Shown: positions 12,420 to 23,146 of the stretch, piece after piece
Position numbering within the stretch: position 1 is the first letter of the stretch
Layout of the letters: each line of letters begins with the position of its first letter
DNA from: Rutstroemia sp. NJR-2017a BVV2
Lineage: Eukaryota; Ascomycota; Leotiomycetes; Helotiales; Rutstroemiaceae
Direction of reading: 5' to 3'
Assembly (NCBI GenBank): GCA_002946415.1
Contig: NJPS01000065.1
Span: forward strand, 248,001-312,000
DNA length: 64,000 nucleotides
The notes under the pieces: model-generated
Database searches by the model: none
The model's input: only the letters and a program-made list of their open reading frames with translations
What the model was told of the DNA's origin: nothing
Translations under genes and position numbers: made by a program

Positions 12420-13007
12420 TCAATACTCAATTTTGACCTCAAACATATCCTTCTTCACTAACTCACCCAAATCCTTTGCCTCCATCTCCTCCAGCGCCCT
12501 CCTAACCTCCTTGTAAGTTCCCTCTGATAAGCCCACCTTCCTACTACTGTAGATGTCCAAACCCTGCGGCGTGAACATACTCGGCGCAAACCAAGTAACA
12601 ACCCATCTTTCCTTCTCCTCTTCACCAATGTCCCTCTCCCCCCATCCCAACACCTCCCAGTGACTACTAGCCACTTTTAACCAGCCCTTGCCCCTCCAGT
12701 TCCACGCGCCATCCCCGTCAGGTGTGTCGATACCATGTATGCTTTTGGGCTGTGGCATCCATGTTTTAGTGGTAGGGACGGAGGTTACTTCGTCATCGAG
12801 GAGAGCAGGCGAGCCGGGTTTACTTGACGGGATGATTTTATAGGTAATCTGGACGTTCTTGGCGCTTTTCCACATGGGGAGCGTGGAGTGAGTGACGGAC
12901 CAGGTGTGCTGGAGCCATTCGAGGGACGGGGTGGTGAAGTCGGCTGAGAGGTGGTTGTATTTAATGGGGGATCGAATGGTTATTTTTGATGATGTCGCGT
13001 CTGCCAT
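12420..13007 (-). CDS. small lipocalin-like/calycin-fold protein of unknown role
   Basis: A single exon of 195 residues starting MADATSSKITIR. An upstream in-frame Met would add 44 residues (to 13139), but that extension has no conserved feature. The protein is rich in Trp (for example WNWRGKGWLKV, HWEVLGWGE, RWVVTWFAPSMFTPQGLDIYS) and alternates strands and turns like small fungal lipocalin-like proteins. It resembles those proteins from memory, including relatives of pericyclase-type enzymes in biosynthetic clusters, but nothing here indicates a cluster. No signal peptide or membrane segment is visible, so it is probably cytosolic. Substrate unknown. Confidence 0.7.
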   Translation of the reverse strand: MADATSSKITIRSPIKYNHLSADFTTPSLEWLQHTWSVTHSTLPMWKSAKNVQITYKIIPSSKPGSPALLDDEVTSVPTTKTWMPQPKSIHGIDTPDGDGAWNWRGKGWLKVASSHWEVLGWGERDIGEEEKERWVVTWFAPSMFTPQGLDIYSSRKVGLSEGTYKEVRRALEEMEAKDLGELVKKDMFEVKIEY

Positions 13008-13418
13008 TTCAGTAATGATACTGAAAGTGACAGGTAGGAAGTTGTTGCCGCTCTCTTGTGTATGAACGAAGTCAAGAAATGTCGATAATGGATATCTCAG
13101 AGAGAAAGAACAGACCAAGCGGGAAGTGGCCGCATGCAAACCGTTCCGTTACAACTGCATTACACGCAATGAAATATACCTACGTCGATAACAACTCACC
13201 TTTCAATATGATCGCAATATGGTTAGAGTAGTGTTTCAGTCCAGCTTATGTCTATTGAAATTTCATGATAGCAGATAAGGAGCTCATGTGGGCCTGGTCC
13301 CATCTGCAAGGCTGATATCGCGCCTCGTCTTGTCAACAAGCAATTTCAGTTCCAACCAGCAGACCCTTCGCCGCTCAATCTAGAATTATCCCTTTTCCCT
13401 GATCTTATTCGCATCACA
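13008..13418. promoter_or_regulatory. divergent intergenic region
   Basis: About 410 bases between two divergent starts, presumably carrying both promoters. I see no RNA gene or repeat in it. Confidence 0.45.
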
Positions 13419-14123
13419 ATGGACCTCAGCGATGGCGATTCTGACGCCGCTGACATGGCCGCCCTGATGGGGTTTTCCAGCTTCGGTTCTCAAAATCCCC
13501 CTGCAAAGAAACGCAAATTCAACCCCTCAACCGATGCATTCGTGTCCGGTGAAGAACTAGAGAAGATTGATCGAGGAGGAAAGAAGGGGCAAGGTAGTGG
13601 AGGGAATAATGTTCCGCTTGGGAAAATGCGAACGATTGGCGTGAAAAGTGAGAGGAGGAATGAAGAGGAAATAGACCTAGATGATGAAGGTGAAGAGACT
13701 GCTGAAGGAGGCGCGAGTCTTAGAGAAGAAGGCAAGGGGGAAGGAGAGGAAGAGGAAGAGGGTCCAAACTATATCGACACAAGCGCGCCGGCGCCGCTTG
13801 AAGCGCAGGCTCAAAATCAACAGCTCAATCCAGAAAATGCAGAAATGCAAGCCAAGATCGACTCCATTCTCAATGCAATACCTCCTGCTCGGAATGAAAT
13901 CGCAGAAGTGCCGAACTCGATACCACTCCCGGCGCGACCTCAGTTCCAAGGCACGCATAGTATGGCGGGTGGTTCGAGACAGAACCAGAGAGGTCAAAAC
14001 GGGCAAAGGAACGATAGGTGGTATGAAGGGTATTATGATCCGAGCTTTATTGAAAACCCGTGGGCCAGGTTGGAGAAGGAGATGGGGTTACAGGCGAAGG
14101 GAATCTGGATTGAGAAGCATTAA
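13419..14123 (+). CDS. conserved acidic, probably nuclear protein, unknown function
   Basis: An intronless gene of 234 residues. The N-terminus has a short conserved-looking block (ALMGFSSFGSQ followed by AKKRKFNPS, a basic patch that could be a nuclear localisation signal). The middle is acidic, Glu-rich and Gly-rich. The C-terminus holds a second compact block, WYEGYYDPSFIENPWARLEK, followed by a short amphipathic tail. Ordered patches at both ends with disorder between suggest a peptide-like adaptor. I do not recognise the family with certainty, so no function is assigned. The codon pattern and two separated structured blocks make a real gene likely. Confidence 0.75.
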   Translation: MDLSDGDSDAADMAALMGFSSFGSQNPPAKKRKFNPSTDAFVSGEELEKIDRGGKKGQGSGGNNVPLGKMRTIGVKSERRNEEEIDLDDEGEETAEGGASLREEGKGEGEEEEEGPNYIDTSAPAPLEAQAQNQQLNPENAEMQAKIDSILNAIPPARNEIAEVPNSIPLPARPQFQGTHSMAGGSRQNQRGQNGQRNDRWYEGYYDPSFIENPWARLEKEMGLQAKGIWIEKH

Positions 14124-14315
14124 AATGTTGATGTCCTCAGGGATTACGGGTTGCTCCAGTTTAGTTTGTTAGCATAATTAGCAATAGTGACTGCATTTGG
14201 GGCGAGCTGAAGCAACTCTGGACATGGACAGATAGACAGTTCCAAACTTAGCAAGCTAAAGAGCTTACAGGTGAGCTCGAGCTTAAATAGGGTATCTTGA
14301 ATTCTGGTGTTACAA

Positions 14316-16234
14316 TTAATCGTCGAATCCGTTGAACTCCTCGTCTGCATCCTCTTCAATCTTCCTCTTTTTCACTTGCTCAATCAGAGCCTGCAGTTCT
14401 CTTTCCTTCTCCTTTTCTTCTTCTGTCATCTTCTCTAGTCTCTCAGCCTCCCTCTTCCTCTTCTTCCTTTCCCGCTTGATCTCCTTAAGATCCTGCTTCT
14501 CATGCTTCTGGCTCCAGGCTTCCCTCTCCTTCCTCCTTTTCAGTTGCTCTTCTGTGGGCACATAAGGGCCGGCATTCTTTGCTTCTTCCATTGCAACTCG
14601 CCTTGCTTTCTCTCTGGTTTTATCTTTGTAGGCATATTCTGATAGATCGAAGCTGACACCCAAAGTCTTATCACCTTCCCACTTCTTCAATTCGGGCATT
14701 TTCGGTAACCTAACTAGTGCCCATGCATTTCCAAGCTCAGTCCAATCAAGGTCAGCGACTCGGAATATACTACTTGCTTGATGTTTTGAGTATGCTTTCA
14801 CCCAACTCACAAAAGCTCGTTGCCCCTTGTCATAGAGAGCACGGTCTGTGAGTACTTCGCGACGCATCTTCGAGATTAGCTTACTGGCATCGTCGTCGGA
14901 TACAGTGACTTGGGGTCGCTTAAGAGGTGCAATAGGAGTTTTTCGGATTTCGAGAAAGGGGATGTAGTCTTCTTCCCGACCTGGCTGTAAGAATATGACA
15001 CTCAGTCCTTTGCGTCCAGCTCGTCCCGCTCTCCCGCACCGATGTAGGAATACCTTAGGATCCGAGGGTGGGTCAATCTGTACAACAAGATCAACCTGAG
15101 GGATATCGAGACCTCTGGCAGCCACATCAGTGGTCAATAATATCGAGGACGTTACCGCAGTTACATATTTTGAGAAATTCTTCTGTCGGACATTGGGCGG
15201 ATGTTTCCCGTGTAGTGGAATCAGGGTGAACTGACTTGGCAGCACTGCCGAGAGTATGTGTTGGAAGTAATCAACTGCTGCACAAGTCGAAAGATATATG
15301 ATAGTCTTCTGGGGAGTTGGCTCTAGCTGTGATAACAGAGATAGCAAGGCAGGGAACTTGTGGGTTGGTGGAGTTAATAGGTAGGACATTTGCAAACTTG
15401 CAGGGGTCTTTTTATCATCTCCTCCAGCACCCTTAACCTTCACTGCGATTTTCACAGGATTCCGTAGACCAACTCGTACGATCTCTCCTACAGCTTCACT
15501 GACACTCGCACTAAAAAGGCCTGTTCTTCTCTGTTTTGGCAAACGAGCTAAGATCTTCTGCAGGTCGTCTTTGAAACCTAGATCCAGTAAACGATCTGCC
15601 TCGTCCAAGACCAAAACTTCGAAAGAAGACTGCGGGCAATGCACATGTGGAGATGAAAGTAGTTCTAGCAGTCTGCCGGGTGTTGAGATTAGGAGATTCG
15701 GACTGTTTTTGATGAACCTGCTGAGATCTTGCGCCGGGGTCGTCGTGCCACCAAGAAGAAGCTGCGGAACTACTCTCAAGACTGAAGTAGGTTTTCGCTT
15801 TTCACCCTCCTCCAATGGCTTGAGAGCTTCCGCAGATGGTCCATGAAAGGCGAGTAATGAGGTAAGTACGTTATGGATTTGTGTCGCGAGTTCACGGGTG
15901 GGCGATACAATTATAGCTCCGACATGATGCTTTTTGATGGGTTCCTCTAATCGAAGTAGCTTTTCAACGACCGGTATAAGAAAAGACAACGTTTTCCCGC
16001 TACCTGTGACAGCCTGGACCAGTCAGCGGCGACTAGCAAAGGGAGAAGAAGTAGACCTACCTCGACGACGACATCTTTGTTGCCCATGAACAATGGTATG
16101 GTGGAGGCTTGTACTGGGGTCATCTTTTCAAAGCCCATTGACGAAATAGCATCCAGAATCCATTCCGCCAATGGAGTTGTTAGGGCATCCCAAGCTCGCG
16201 GATCCTTTTTCGCATTCTCTTTATTGACGGCCAT
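14316..16234 (-). CDS. SPB4: DEAD-box ATP-dependent rRNA helicase Spb4
   Basis: Two exons, 16061-16234 and 14316-16013, with a 47-base intron inside the ATP-binding region; 623 residues. The Q motif region [14 protein letters not shown] is followed, across the splice, by AVTGSGKT (Walker A), then [28 protein letters not shown] (DEAD box), [18 protein letters not shown] and [13 protein letters not shown]. The C-terminal extension contains the [10 protein letters not shown] segment and a basic coiled coil ending in FDD, all characteristic of Spb4. Spb4 remodels 25S/27S rRNA in late nucleolar pre-60S particles. The motif III position reads SAS where SAT is usual, an acceptable variant. The gene is divergent from DGK1. 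Confidence 0.95.
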
Positions 16235-16280
16235 GTTGTGTCGTTCTCTGGAAGGGCTTCTTGGCTGCGCGCAATTCGAC

Positions 16281-16315
16281 TTGGATTTGGATTTGGATTT
16301 GGATCTGGATCTGGA
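16281..16315. repeat. hexamer repeat in the SPB4 leader
   Basis: The unit TTGGAT occurs about six times, the last copies as CTGGAT. It lies 47 bases upstream of the SPB4 ATG. On the SPB4 strand it reads as Lys-Ser/Arg-Ser repeats in a frame that continues without a stop into SPB4, but no ATG opens that frame. Confidence 0.85.
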
Positions 16316-16609
16316 GAAATTCCCAAATTTTCTTATCTTATCGGCCTCCAACAATTTTTTACCTGGACCACTGCACGCTTGTAATTGGTCGCACTTTTAA
16401 TGAGCTTGATAAATGTACCCCGTGTTTCCTTAAGCACTTTTGAAAACTTGAGTCTTTCTACGTCAGGATCTTCCAATCTCACCAGTGAGCCAGTCCAGTA
16501 GCAAGTAACCTTAAACACTCGGGATCTGATTGTTCGTTTACCAAGTTGTCGTCAATGTAAACAACATTCAACTCTCGCGGTAATACCTTCAATATCCAAA
16601 CACAAACAA

Positions 16610-16618
16610 AAACCCTAA
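16610..16618. promoter_or_regulatory. telobox AAACCCTAA in the SPB4/DGK1 divergent promoter
   Basis: The 9-mer AAACCCTAA matches the Tbf1/telomere-repeat motif used in promoters of ribosomal and ribosome-biogenesis genes in several fungi. It lies about 375 bases upstream of the SPB4 start. A single short match can occur by chance, so the assignment is tentative. Confidence 0.4.
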
Positions 16619-16789
16619 AAATTTCGTCTTTGTCTTCAGGCCTTATATCTGTCCTCTTACATGTGACGGTGGTCGCGTGCTTAGTCACTCAAAAATATTC
16701 TTCGGCACGACTCTTATCTGCGTGTCGCTCATTTTGTCAACCTTTTTGACACTGAGAAAAATAGTCATCTTAACCTTATCCTTCAGCCC

Positions 16790-16879
16790 ATGTGCCACGT
16801 CTACACGCGGCGCAAGAAGTCATCATATCTTTCTTCAATGATGCAGCTCAGTCTGCGCTTCTCGCTTCTCCTCTCCTAA
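16790..16879 (+). other. 29-codon uORF upstream of DGK1
   Basis: An ATG at 16790 opens a 29-codon frame that stops at 16877-16879, 137 bases before the DGK1 ATG. It is out of frame with DGK1. Its presence in the mRNA is unknown. Confidence 0.3.
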
Positions 16880-17016
16880 ACCCTGCACACGACACATCTC
16901 CTCCAGCGAACAACCTCACAATACGTTCCTCACGAAGAGAACAGTATCTCCACTCAACTTTTTGGCTTCTTCGTGCCTTTACGGATAGTCGGCGTACATT
17001 CGCAGGTGTTATTCGC

Positions 17017-18210
17017 ATGCCCTCTTTGCCAGACTTCATAATGTCAAGGCCCTACTCGGATATTCCGGCTACTCCACGAGTCATTTCACCTTCTCCAACG
17101 CCATCCGAAAGGCTGCAAGATGGTGGTTATTTCGGACCTATGACAAGGTCAGCAAAAAAGAAGTTGGCAGCACAAGCAGCAATAGACGAAGGAATAGATG
17201 AGGATGAAGATTCTGGTGTTGAGCTGGAAAGAGCCAGGGCAAGAAGTCGCAGCCCTCTAAATCGTCGAAAACCCCCCACTTCTACCATCAAGACAACGAA
17301 GAAGCACTCGAAGACTGCGAAGACCGCAGATGCTGCGGAGACGCATGGCACAAATGGGAAAGCTTCGAACGGACACCTTTCTCCAGCAACTGCATCGTCA
17401 GGTTGGAGTTGGCAGGATTTCAGTCGAAGCCCTAGCCCACTAGGACTTATTCCTATCCACAGGCAATGGAGGTCTTTCGTGCATCGGCATGAAGTACCGC
17501 GCAAAGTGTTGCACGTATCGATTGGATTCTTCACCATCTGGCTTTATGTCTCAGGCGTTCAGACCAGTGCTATTACACCATATTTAATGTCAGCCCTAAT
17601 ACCGATAGCGACCTTTGACTATCTTCGGCACAATTATCCGGGCTTGAACCGTTTGTATGTACGATTACTCGGAGCGCTCATGCGGGAAACCGAGTATGAT
17701 GGTTGGAATGGTGTCATATGGTATCTACTTGGAGCCTGGATCGTACTTGGTTTCTTTCCGAAAGACATCGGTGTGATGGGTGTACTACTCCTCAGCTGGT
17801 GTGATACAGCTGCAAGTACTGTAGGACGAGCCTATGGAAGATATACTCCAAGATTGAGACGTGGCAAATCATTAGCTGGTTCACTTGCTGCGTTTGCTGT
17901 TGGTGTGATCACTGCGGCATCTTTTTGGGGTTGGCTAGCACCAAGGACAGGACCGTTTTCGGACGATGTGGACTGGCCATTCATGTTCTCGGGACAGCTC
18001 AAGCTACCTGCGGGGATTCGAGATTTGATTGGTCTCAGTGAGGCTCACAGCACCATTTCTGGAGGGCTAGCATTGGGGGTGATGAGTTTATGGACTGGTT
18101 TCACAGCAGCAGCTAGTGAGGTAGTTGACATTTTCGGGTGGGATGACAACTTGACAATTCCAGTTTTGAGCGGTATGGGCATGTGGGGATTTCTTAAGGT
18201 CTTTGGGTAG
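17017..18210 (+). CDS. DGK1: CTP-dependent diacylglycerol kinase (DGK1-like), ER/nuclear membrane
   Basis: A single exon of 397 residues. The frame is open upstream to 16792 but has no earlier ATG; the next Met is at 17041. The N-terminal 160 residues are disordered and rich in Ser, Lys and Arg. They are followed by HEVPRKVLHVSIGFF, several membrane segments, DYLRHNYPGLNRLY, and LLSWCDTAASTVGRAYGRY with the conserved charged SWCDTAAS loop of the CTP transferase family. GKSLAGSLAAF and further membrane helices complete the domain. Yeast Dgk1 uses CTP to phosphorylate diacylglycerol to phosphatidate and balances the phosphatidate phosphatase Pah1 at the nuclear/ER membrane. Dolichol kinase and CDP-DAG synthase are related, but the length and the basic N-terminal tail fit Dgk1 better. 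Confidence 0.87.
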   Translation: MPSLPDFIMSRPYSDIPATPRVISPSPTPSERLQDGGYFGPMTRSAKKKLAAQAAIDEGIDEDEDSGVELERARARSRSPLNRRKPPTSTIKTTKKHSKTAKTADAAETHGTNGKASNGHLSPATASSGWSWQDFSRSPSPLGLIPIHRQWRSFVHRHEVPRKVLHVSIGFFTIWLYVSGVQTSAITPYLMSALIPIATFDYLRHNYPGLNRLYVRLLGALMRETEYDGWNGVIWYLLGAWIVLGFFPKDIGVMGVLLLSWCDTAASTVGRAYGRYTPRLRRGKSLAGSLAAFAVGVITAASFWGWLAPRTGPFSDDVDWPFMFSGQLKLPAGIRDLIGLSEAHSTISGGLALGVMSLWTGFTAAASEVVDIFGWDDNLTIPVLSGMGMWGFLKVFG

Positions 18211-19154
18211 AAAGGGAGGAAGGAATGGGAGGTAGGATAGTATATTCCGGGGGCGTTCGGCGGCTAGTGTGCAACCTATATTAGATATAAACCCAACAAA
18301 CTTAATACATATAGAGATCCAATCCACGCTGAATATATGCCTATGCAAGGACAAAGTGCGACATATATGTACATGTATACCATACTTGGGTACGTATATG
18401 TATGACGAATTGCATGTTCCAAGCATACATGCTCTAGCTAGGTAAGCATGCAGTGAGCTGGGTGGCCAATTTCACGATAATTTCGAAAGATTGTGAAGCA
18501 TGTGCGCCGATGCTCAAGACCAAAACGGACCATAGTCATTTCAAACCTTTATTCGATTGATCAAGATTATTGGTTGGAACGTCCAGCATACAGATTATAG
18601 TCCTGCAAATCCAACGGTGCAACTGAATGCCTGCAGCATCTTTTAAACGTTACCTGTCCTTAGAGCTACGTAGATTCGTAGGTAGTTGGAAAGGAAATAT
18701 CCGCATCTACAGGCAACAACCCAGCTCGGAGCAGGAATATAATCTCACTCAATTGATTGCGCGCATTGGATAATAATCTGATGATGTGTATTTTCAGCCT
18801 TCTAGATGGCTTCCATGTTGGCTTCTCGTGACGTTTGCTGCCAAAAGAAGAAATCGAGATCTCTGGGACCAAAAGCTATCCTGTGATCAGCTGGCATTTC
18901 CTCTTCCTGGCATGATAGTAGGACGGGAATTCCATTTATCTTCCACGTTCGGTGTCATCTATTCGTCCCGCCACGCCCATCCCTCCTATCCCAGGTGCTC
19001 CCGTTCTCCTCGACCATTCGGCCTTATCCTATTCGACATGGGTAATGACTTGTATCTTCAAGTAGGAGGAGGAAAGCGTCCATCGAATGGCAAGCAGGTA
19101 GAATTGTTCACTGACAACGCATACAGATATACAAATGAGAACAGGATACTGTAC

Positions 19155-19178
19155 ATGTATTCATGTATTCATGTATTC
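19155..19178. repeat. 8-bp tandem repeat, three copies
   Basis: The unit ATGTATTC is repeated exactly three times. No association with a gene is apparent. Confidence 0.8.
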
Positions 19179-20283
19179 GATTTCCAATCCCATCTCATGC
19201 CACATTCCACATTCCCAATTTCCCTTTACCTTTCTTTACCTTTCCCTTTTCTCCCAAATCCGTTTTCTTACCGTCATTCCCCAATCAAGGCCCAAGGTCC
19301 AAGGTCCATGAAAATATGATCATCTCGGCCGCCAGAAGCCTAATCTTCCTGCAATGAAGCCTAATTGACAACGTTGGACCAGACAGAATCCACGAAATCT
19401 TCCACCACGACGCCAATGAAGCCAATGAAGCAAATGAGAGCCGATTATCGTACTCGTAGTCATACCGAGCCTCCGGCCATAATGGACAAACGCATTTTCA
19501 GACGCAAATCGACCGGGAAAAGGATTTCAAGCCGTCTTCATGCTGCTTTTATGAGGGCGCACAAGGCGAAATGCACCCTTTCATAACAACCCCTGCCGGT
19601 TTTATTTTTCTTAGCGTGAGAGCGCGCTTGCTCGTTTGTCCGCACTTCCCATGTCGATGTTCCCTGGTCCTTGGGCCCCATACCTCACCACAGTGCACTG
19701 CGCTGCACCACACACATACGGCGTAGCTTCTCCCTTGAGAAATAATATTCCATACTCGCTCATACCTGCCCTGGCCCATACGACAAGACTTGCTCATCCA
19801 TTCCACTCCATCCCATCCCATGCCTCCACCCTTCCCCGTCCAATCCTTTCATCGGTTCTCTCTCCCATCCCACCAATCCCACCAATCCCATCTGCTCGGC
19901 ACATGCGAAATGGATACACGGCTATCTGTGAGCAACAAATCTTCGGCCACCCAGTCCTGTTGGGCCAATCCAAGGCCAATGCGTAAGCCAGAACTTTCCA
20001 AGGAGCAATCCTATTGAGCATACTACTGCAGGCATGTTAAGGTTCGGAACAAATGACAGGATGAAAGGACGGAGTGGATGCTTCGGAGGAGGTGGTGGTA
20101 GAGGACTAGTAAGGAAGCAGGCAAAAGGATCGACCTATCTCCTCTTCGCCCTCTCTCTCTTGACGCGGGGTCATTGATACGGACAGCCGGTCCAAGAGGT
20201 CAGAGTCATTCACTTTCCCTCCTTCAGTACTTCTCCTCTCCCTTTGCTTAGTCTCGTTATGTGATCAGGCCAGAATGGCCGCC

Positions 20284-20290
20284 TATAAAA
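20284..20290 (+). promoter_or_regulatory. TATA box upstream of KXD1
   Basis: The heptamer TATAAAA stands in a GC-richer setting 372 bases before the KXD1 ATG. A CT-rich stretch and CAAA/CATT words follow, as in fungal leaders. It is a good candidate for the core promoter. Confidence 0.5.
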
Positions 20291-20655
20291 GGAGGTATGA
20301 GATCCGTCCTGGAGAGATTTCCTTTCTCTTTCCTTTCCATCCATTTGCAAAATCAAGTCTTCGAACTCATTCCTCACCGCTTCAAACATTCAACCACTTT
20401 ACCTAACAAAGAAACCTTCCACTACGTCTCATCAGTCACACATACAATAACTATATTGTCTGTGCTTGATTTGTTTGTCACCTCGCCATCATTGTCAAGA
20501 TACTGCCTTGAATCTTTTGACTTTTACTTGTGTTATATTGCATTGTATTGCATTGACACTGCATTACAATTTCGTCCGAAATTCTTTGCCAATATCCACT
20601 ACCTCTTTGTTGTCGTTTGCAAAATTGCAAATTTGAAAACTCAATTTATTACATC

Positions 20656-21347
20656 ATGGCCTACCAACAAAGCTACTATCAATCTAGCACCCTCCCCATT
20701 CCTGTTCCCTCAAAAGGCCAACAGGTTCCATATTACACTCCACAAAATACCACATATGGAGTCTCGCCACCAGAAGCTGCCGAATCAGTCACCACAGGTT
20801 CCGGCATGACTCCCGGGTACGGAAATTCAACATACACTGCGAGTAGTTACGCTGGAAGTGCCAGCGGTGATTACGATAGCACAGCTTCTGCCAATGGAGT
20901 TGATTTGCAAGAGTATATGCAAGATCGATTTTCTGGCGCATTCGATCCTCTTCCCTTGGATCGCACTTTGGCCGTCCAAGCACAAACGTGAGTTCAATTG
21001 GCGTCCAAATTCAAAACTTATGCTAATCACCATTTGCTAGATCCGGCTTGTTGAACGCAAAACACCGAGAAATCATGGATTTGCAAGCATTGGCTCAACA
21101 GCGCATTGCGAGAACCAGAGCCAGATTGACAGAAGGCTATCAAGATGCGAAGGAAGTGAAAGCCAATCTTGAGTGGACTCAAAACCGAGTATCGTAAGTT
21201 TCTCAATTCACTCTGCATGACTGGCGGTCATTGTCAAAAAATCTTGATTCTAACACCCACTGCAGAACGCTCAGCAAAAAGGTCGCCAAAAAGCACCCAA
21301 AACAATACGCCCAAGCCCGTGCACGATACCCATCACCAGAATACTAA
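20656..21347 (+). CDS. KXD1: KxDL-domain protein (BLOC-1-type complex subunit Kxd1)
   Basis: Three exons: 20656-20987, 21041-21193 and 21266-21347; introns of 53 and 72 bases; 188 residues. The first 110 residues are Ser/Tyr/Gly-rich and probably disordered. The splice-restored C-terminal part (about residues 111-170) is the KxDL domain, a helix reading SGLLNAKHREIMDLQALAQ and then QRIARTRARLTEGYQDAKEV. Kxd1 is a subunit of the yeast BLOC-1 complex, which acts on endosomes and helps to regulate Rab5 (Vps21) activity. The family call depends on the spliced product, since no single open frame shows the whole domain. Confidence 0.82.
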
Positions 21348-22498
21348 AAGCATCACCTTATTCATTTCTCGTTTTGCATTTTCATCGCTTATTCGAAATC
21401 TTTCTTCCCGTTACCCCCTTTTCACCAAACGACGTTGTTGTGATAGACGCGGCATATGCAGGAAAATATGCTGGCGCTGCTTTTACTTTCTCCACAAACG
21501 CGCAGGCGGTATTTCTAACGACCTTTACGATATTATGATTGGCTGAGCGGCTCTCTTATGTTTTTTTAATCTACGTATGTGGAGTGTATGTGCGGGGATT
21601 CCACGGCACCTGTTACACTTTCATGGATTGCTTGTAGAAAAAGAGACGCCAGGGCTGCAGTAGTTCCCGTTTTTTATGCATGGGGGCGTCTGCAGGACCC
21701 TTGGGTGTGGGTTCGAGTGGTTGGAGGGCTGTAGAATAGGTGATTGGGCCTCTATTTTTGGGAGTGGGTGGTTGGAAGAGCAGCAAGGTAGCTTTAGGGT
21801 GGGTATGCTCAGGTCGTCTTTGGGTGGATGACTGGACGAGTAGGCTAGCTTTGTGGCCCATTTGCACGAAAATCGAAAAGCATGGGACTGGAGTTTGGGT
21901 GCTTGGGGAATGGGGAGGGGATCTCTTTGGAGTTTAGTTCGAAAAATAACAAAGTATAGAAGCATTTGCACGCATGGTTCTGAGACCTGTGACTGGTTGA
22001 GAATTAAGATTGCGGGCTGGAATAGGTATAGAGGCATGTGGGAATAAGTAGAGTAAACTTTCTAGAAGCTTGCCTGACTGAGACATGCTCGCACCTGACA
22101 CCTTGATAGATGGGATGGGCTGCCGGAGACTTGGATGCAGAGCGGAGGGGTGGTCTACCCTAGTCGATGTGATGTTGCCCGGTTGGAACCAATGATGTAA
22201 CATGGTCTAGCAGAAGCGTGATCGGATAAGATGGTGTGGTTGTTGAGCAGATATATCGAGATGGGTAGGTCGCCTTATCCATCACGTTTTCTTCCGCAGC
22301 TGCCGAGTAGCCATCTGAAAGTTTCTCCCCTCGTTATTGACCTGCTACTTCATTCATTTCGTCGAGTCATATACCACCCTTCGCAAGAGCTATCTCGTCC
22401 TACTCATTAAATCCCCATGCAAGATAGTATCCTCCTATTCAAGTTTCCCAAATCCCAACCCGCCGCAAAACTTCCCGTCCAACACCCCAAACCCCCAA
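21348..22498. other. intergenic region, convergent genes
   Basis: About 1.15 kb between the KXD1 stop and the GPI15 stop on the opposite strand. Nothing recognisable. Short open frames on both strands are unrelated to known domains. Confidence 0.5.
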
Positions 22499-23146
22499 TC
22501 ACCCACTCCCCTCCCTCCCCTCCTTCCCCTCCTTCCCACTCCCCCCACCATCCCCAAACAATCCCCCCCTCGCCCCCCTCCACACCCGTTCCAAGACCCT
22601 CCTCCCAGGCAACAGCCTCTCGAAAACCACCAGCAGCTCCCCCTCCCCCTCTACCACCACCACCAACACATACCGTACCTCGAAGCCCTTGAACACCTCG
22701 TTTATATAGATATCCTGGATCTTCGTGCTCGGAATAAACCGCGTTTTCGTCGTGCTGAGATACGTCTGCGGCGATGACGAGATCTGCAGGCCTAGGTGTC
22801 GCAGTATGAGGAGCGATTCGTGGGTGTGGGGGCGGGTGAGGAGAGGGTAGAGAGGGAGGAGTAGCAGGGGGAGGATGTGTGGTTGCAGGGAGAGGAGTTG
22901 TGAGGGGAGGAGGTAGCTGGGGAGGTATGGGGTGAGGGGCTCAAAGCCGGTGGGTGGGGGGAAGTAGCGTAGGTAGTGGATGTAGAGGGTAAGGAGGATG
23001 AGGAAGCCGAGGGAGAGTCGGATGAGGTGGGTTAAGAGGAGGAGGAGGCGGAGAGGGAGCGTTAGTGGTGGGAGCGTGCTGACGGTGTATTCGATTGTTG
23101 TTGGAGAGGGGCGGCGCGTGTGCAGCGTGGGCGGACAGGTTAGCAT
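22499..23146 (-). CDS. GPI15: GPI-GlcNAc transferase subunit PIG-H/Gpi15
   Basis: A single exon of 215 residues. The N-terminal third has two hydrophobic segments (about residues 28-62 and 85-105). They are followed by the PIG-H domain: HESLLILRHLGLQ, then TRFIPSTKIQDIYINEVFKG and FEVRYVLVVVVEGEGEL, VVFERLLPGRRVLERVWRG. This is the signature of the PIG-H/Gpi15 subunit of the ER-membrane complex that transfers GlcNAc to phosphatidylinositol, the first step of GPI anchor synthesis. The final 25 residues are Gly/Glu/Lys-rich low complexity. Base use is skewed: the coding strand is G-rich near the C-terminus and T/C-rich in the hydrophobic part. A start further upstream was not found. Confidence 0.85.
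   Translation of the reverse strand: MLTCPPTLHTRRPSPTTIEYTVSTLPPLTLPLRLLLLLTHLIRLSLGFLILLTLYIHYLRYFPPPTGFEPLTPYLPSYLLPSQLLSLQPHILPLLLLPLYPLLTRPHTHESLLILRHLGLQISSSPQTYLSTTKTRFIPSTKIQDIYINEVFKGFEVRYVLVVVVEGEGELLVVFERLLPGRRVLERVWRGARGGLFGDGGGSGKEGKEGREGSG

Larger units (their letters stand above)
18211..20655. other. long gene-poor spacer upstream of KXD1
   Basis: About 2.4 kb with no supportable gene. It contains a tandem octamer at 19155-19178, C-rich low-complexity DNA at 19660-19900, and a likely core promoter at 20284. Open frames here have low-complexity translations with no domain. A non-coding RNA cannot be excluded by eye. Confidence 0.55.

Noticed and set aside
18786..19319. 177-codon plus-strand open frame in the spacer after DGK1
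   Set aside because: No domain; composition is that of non-coding C/T-rich DNA and it includes the ATGTATTC repeat.
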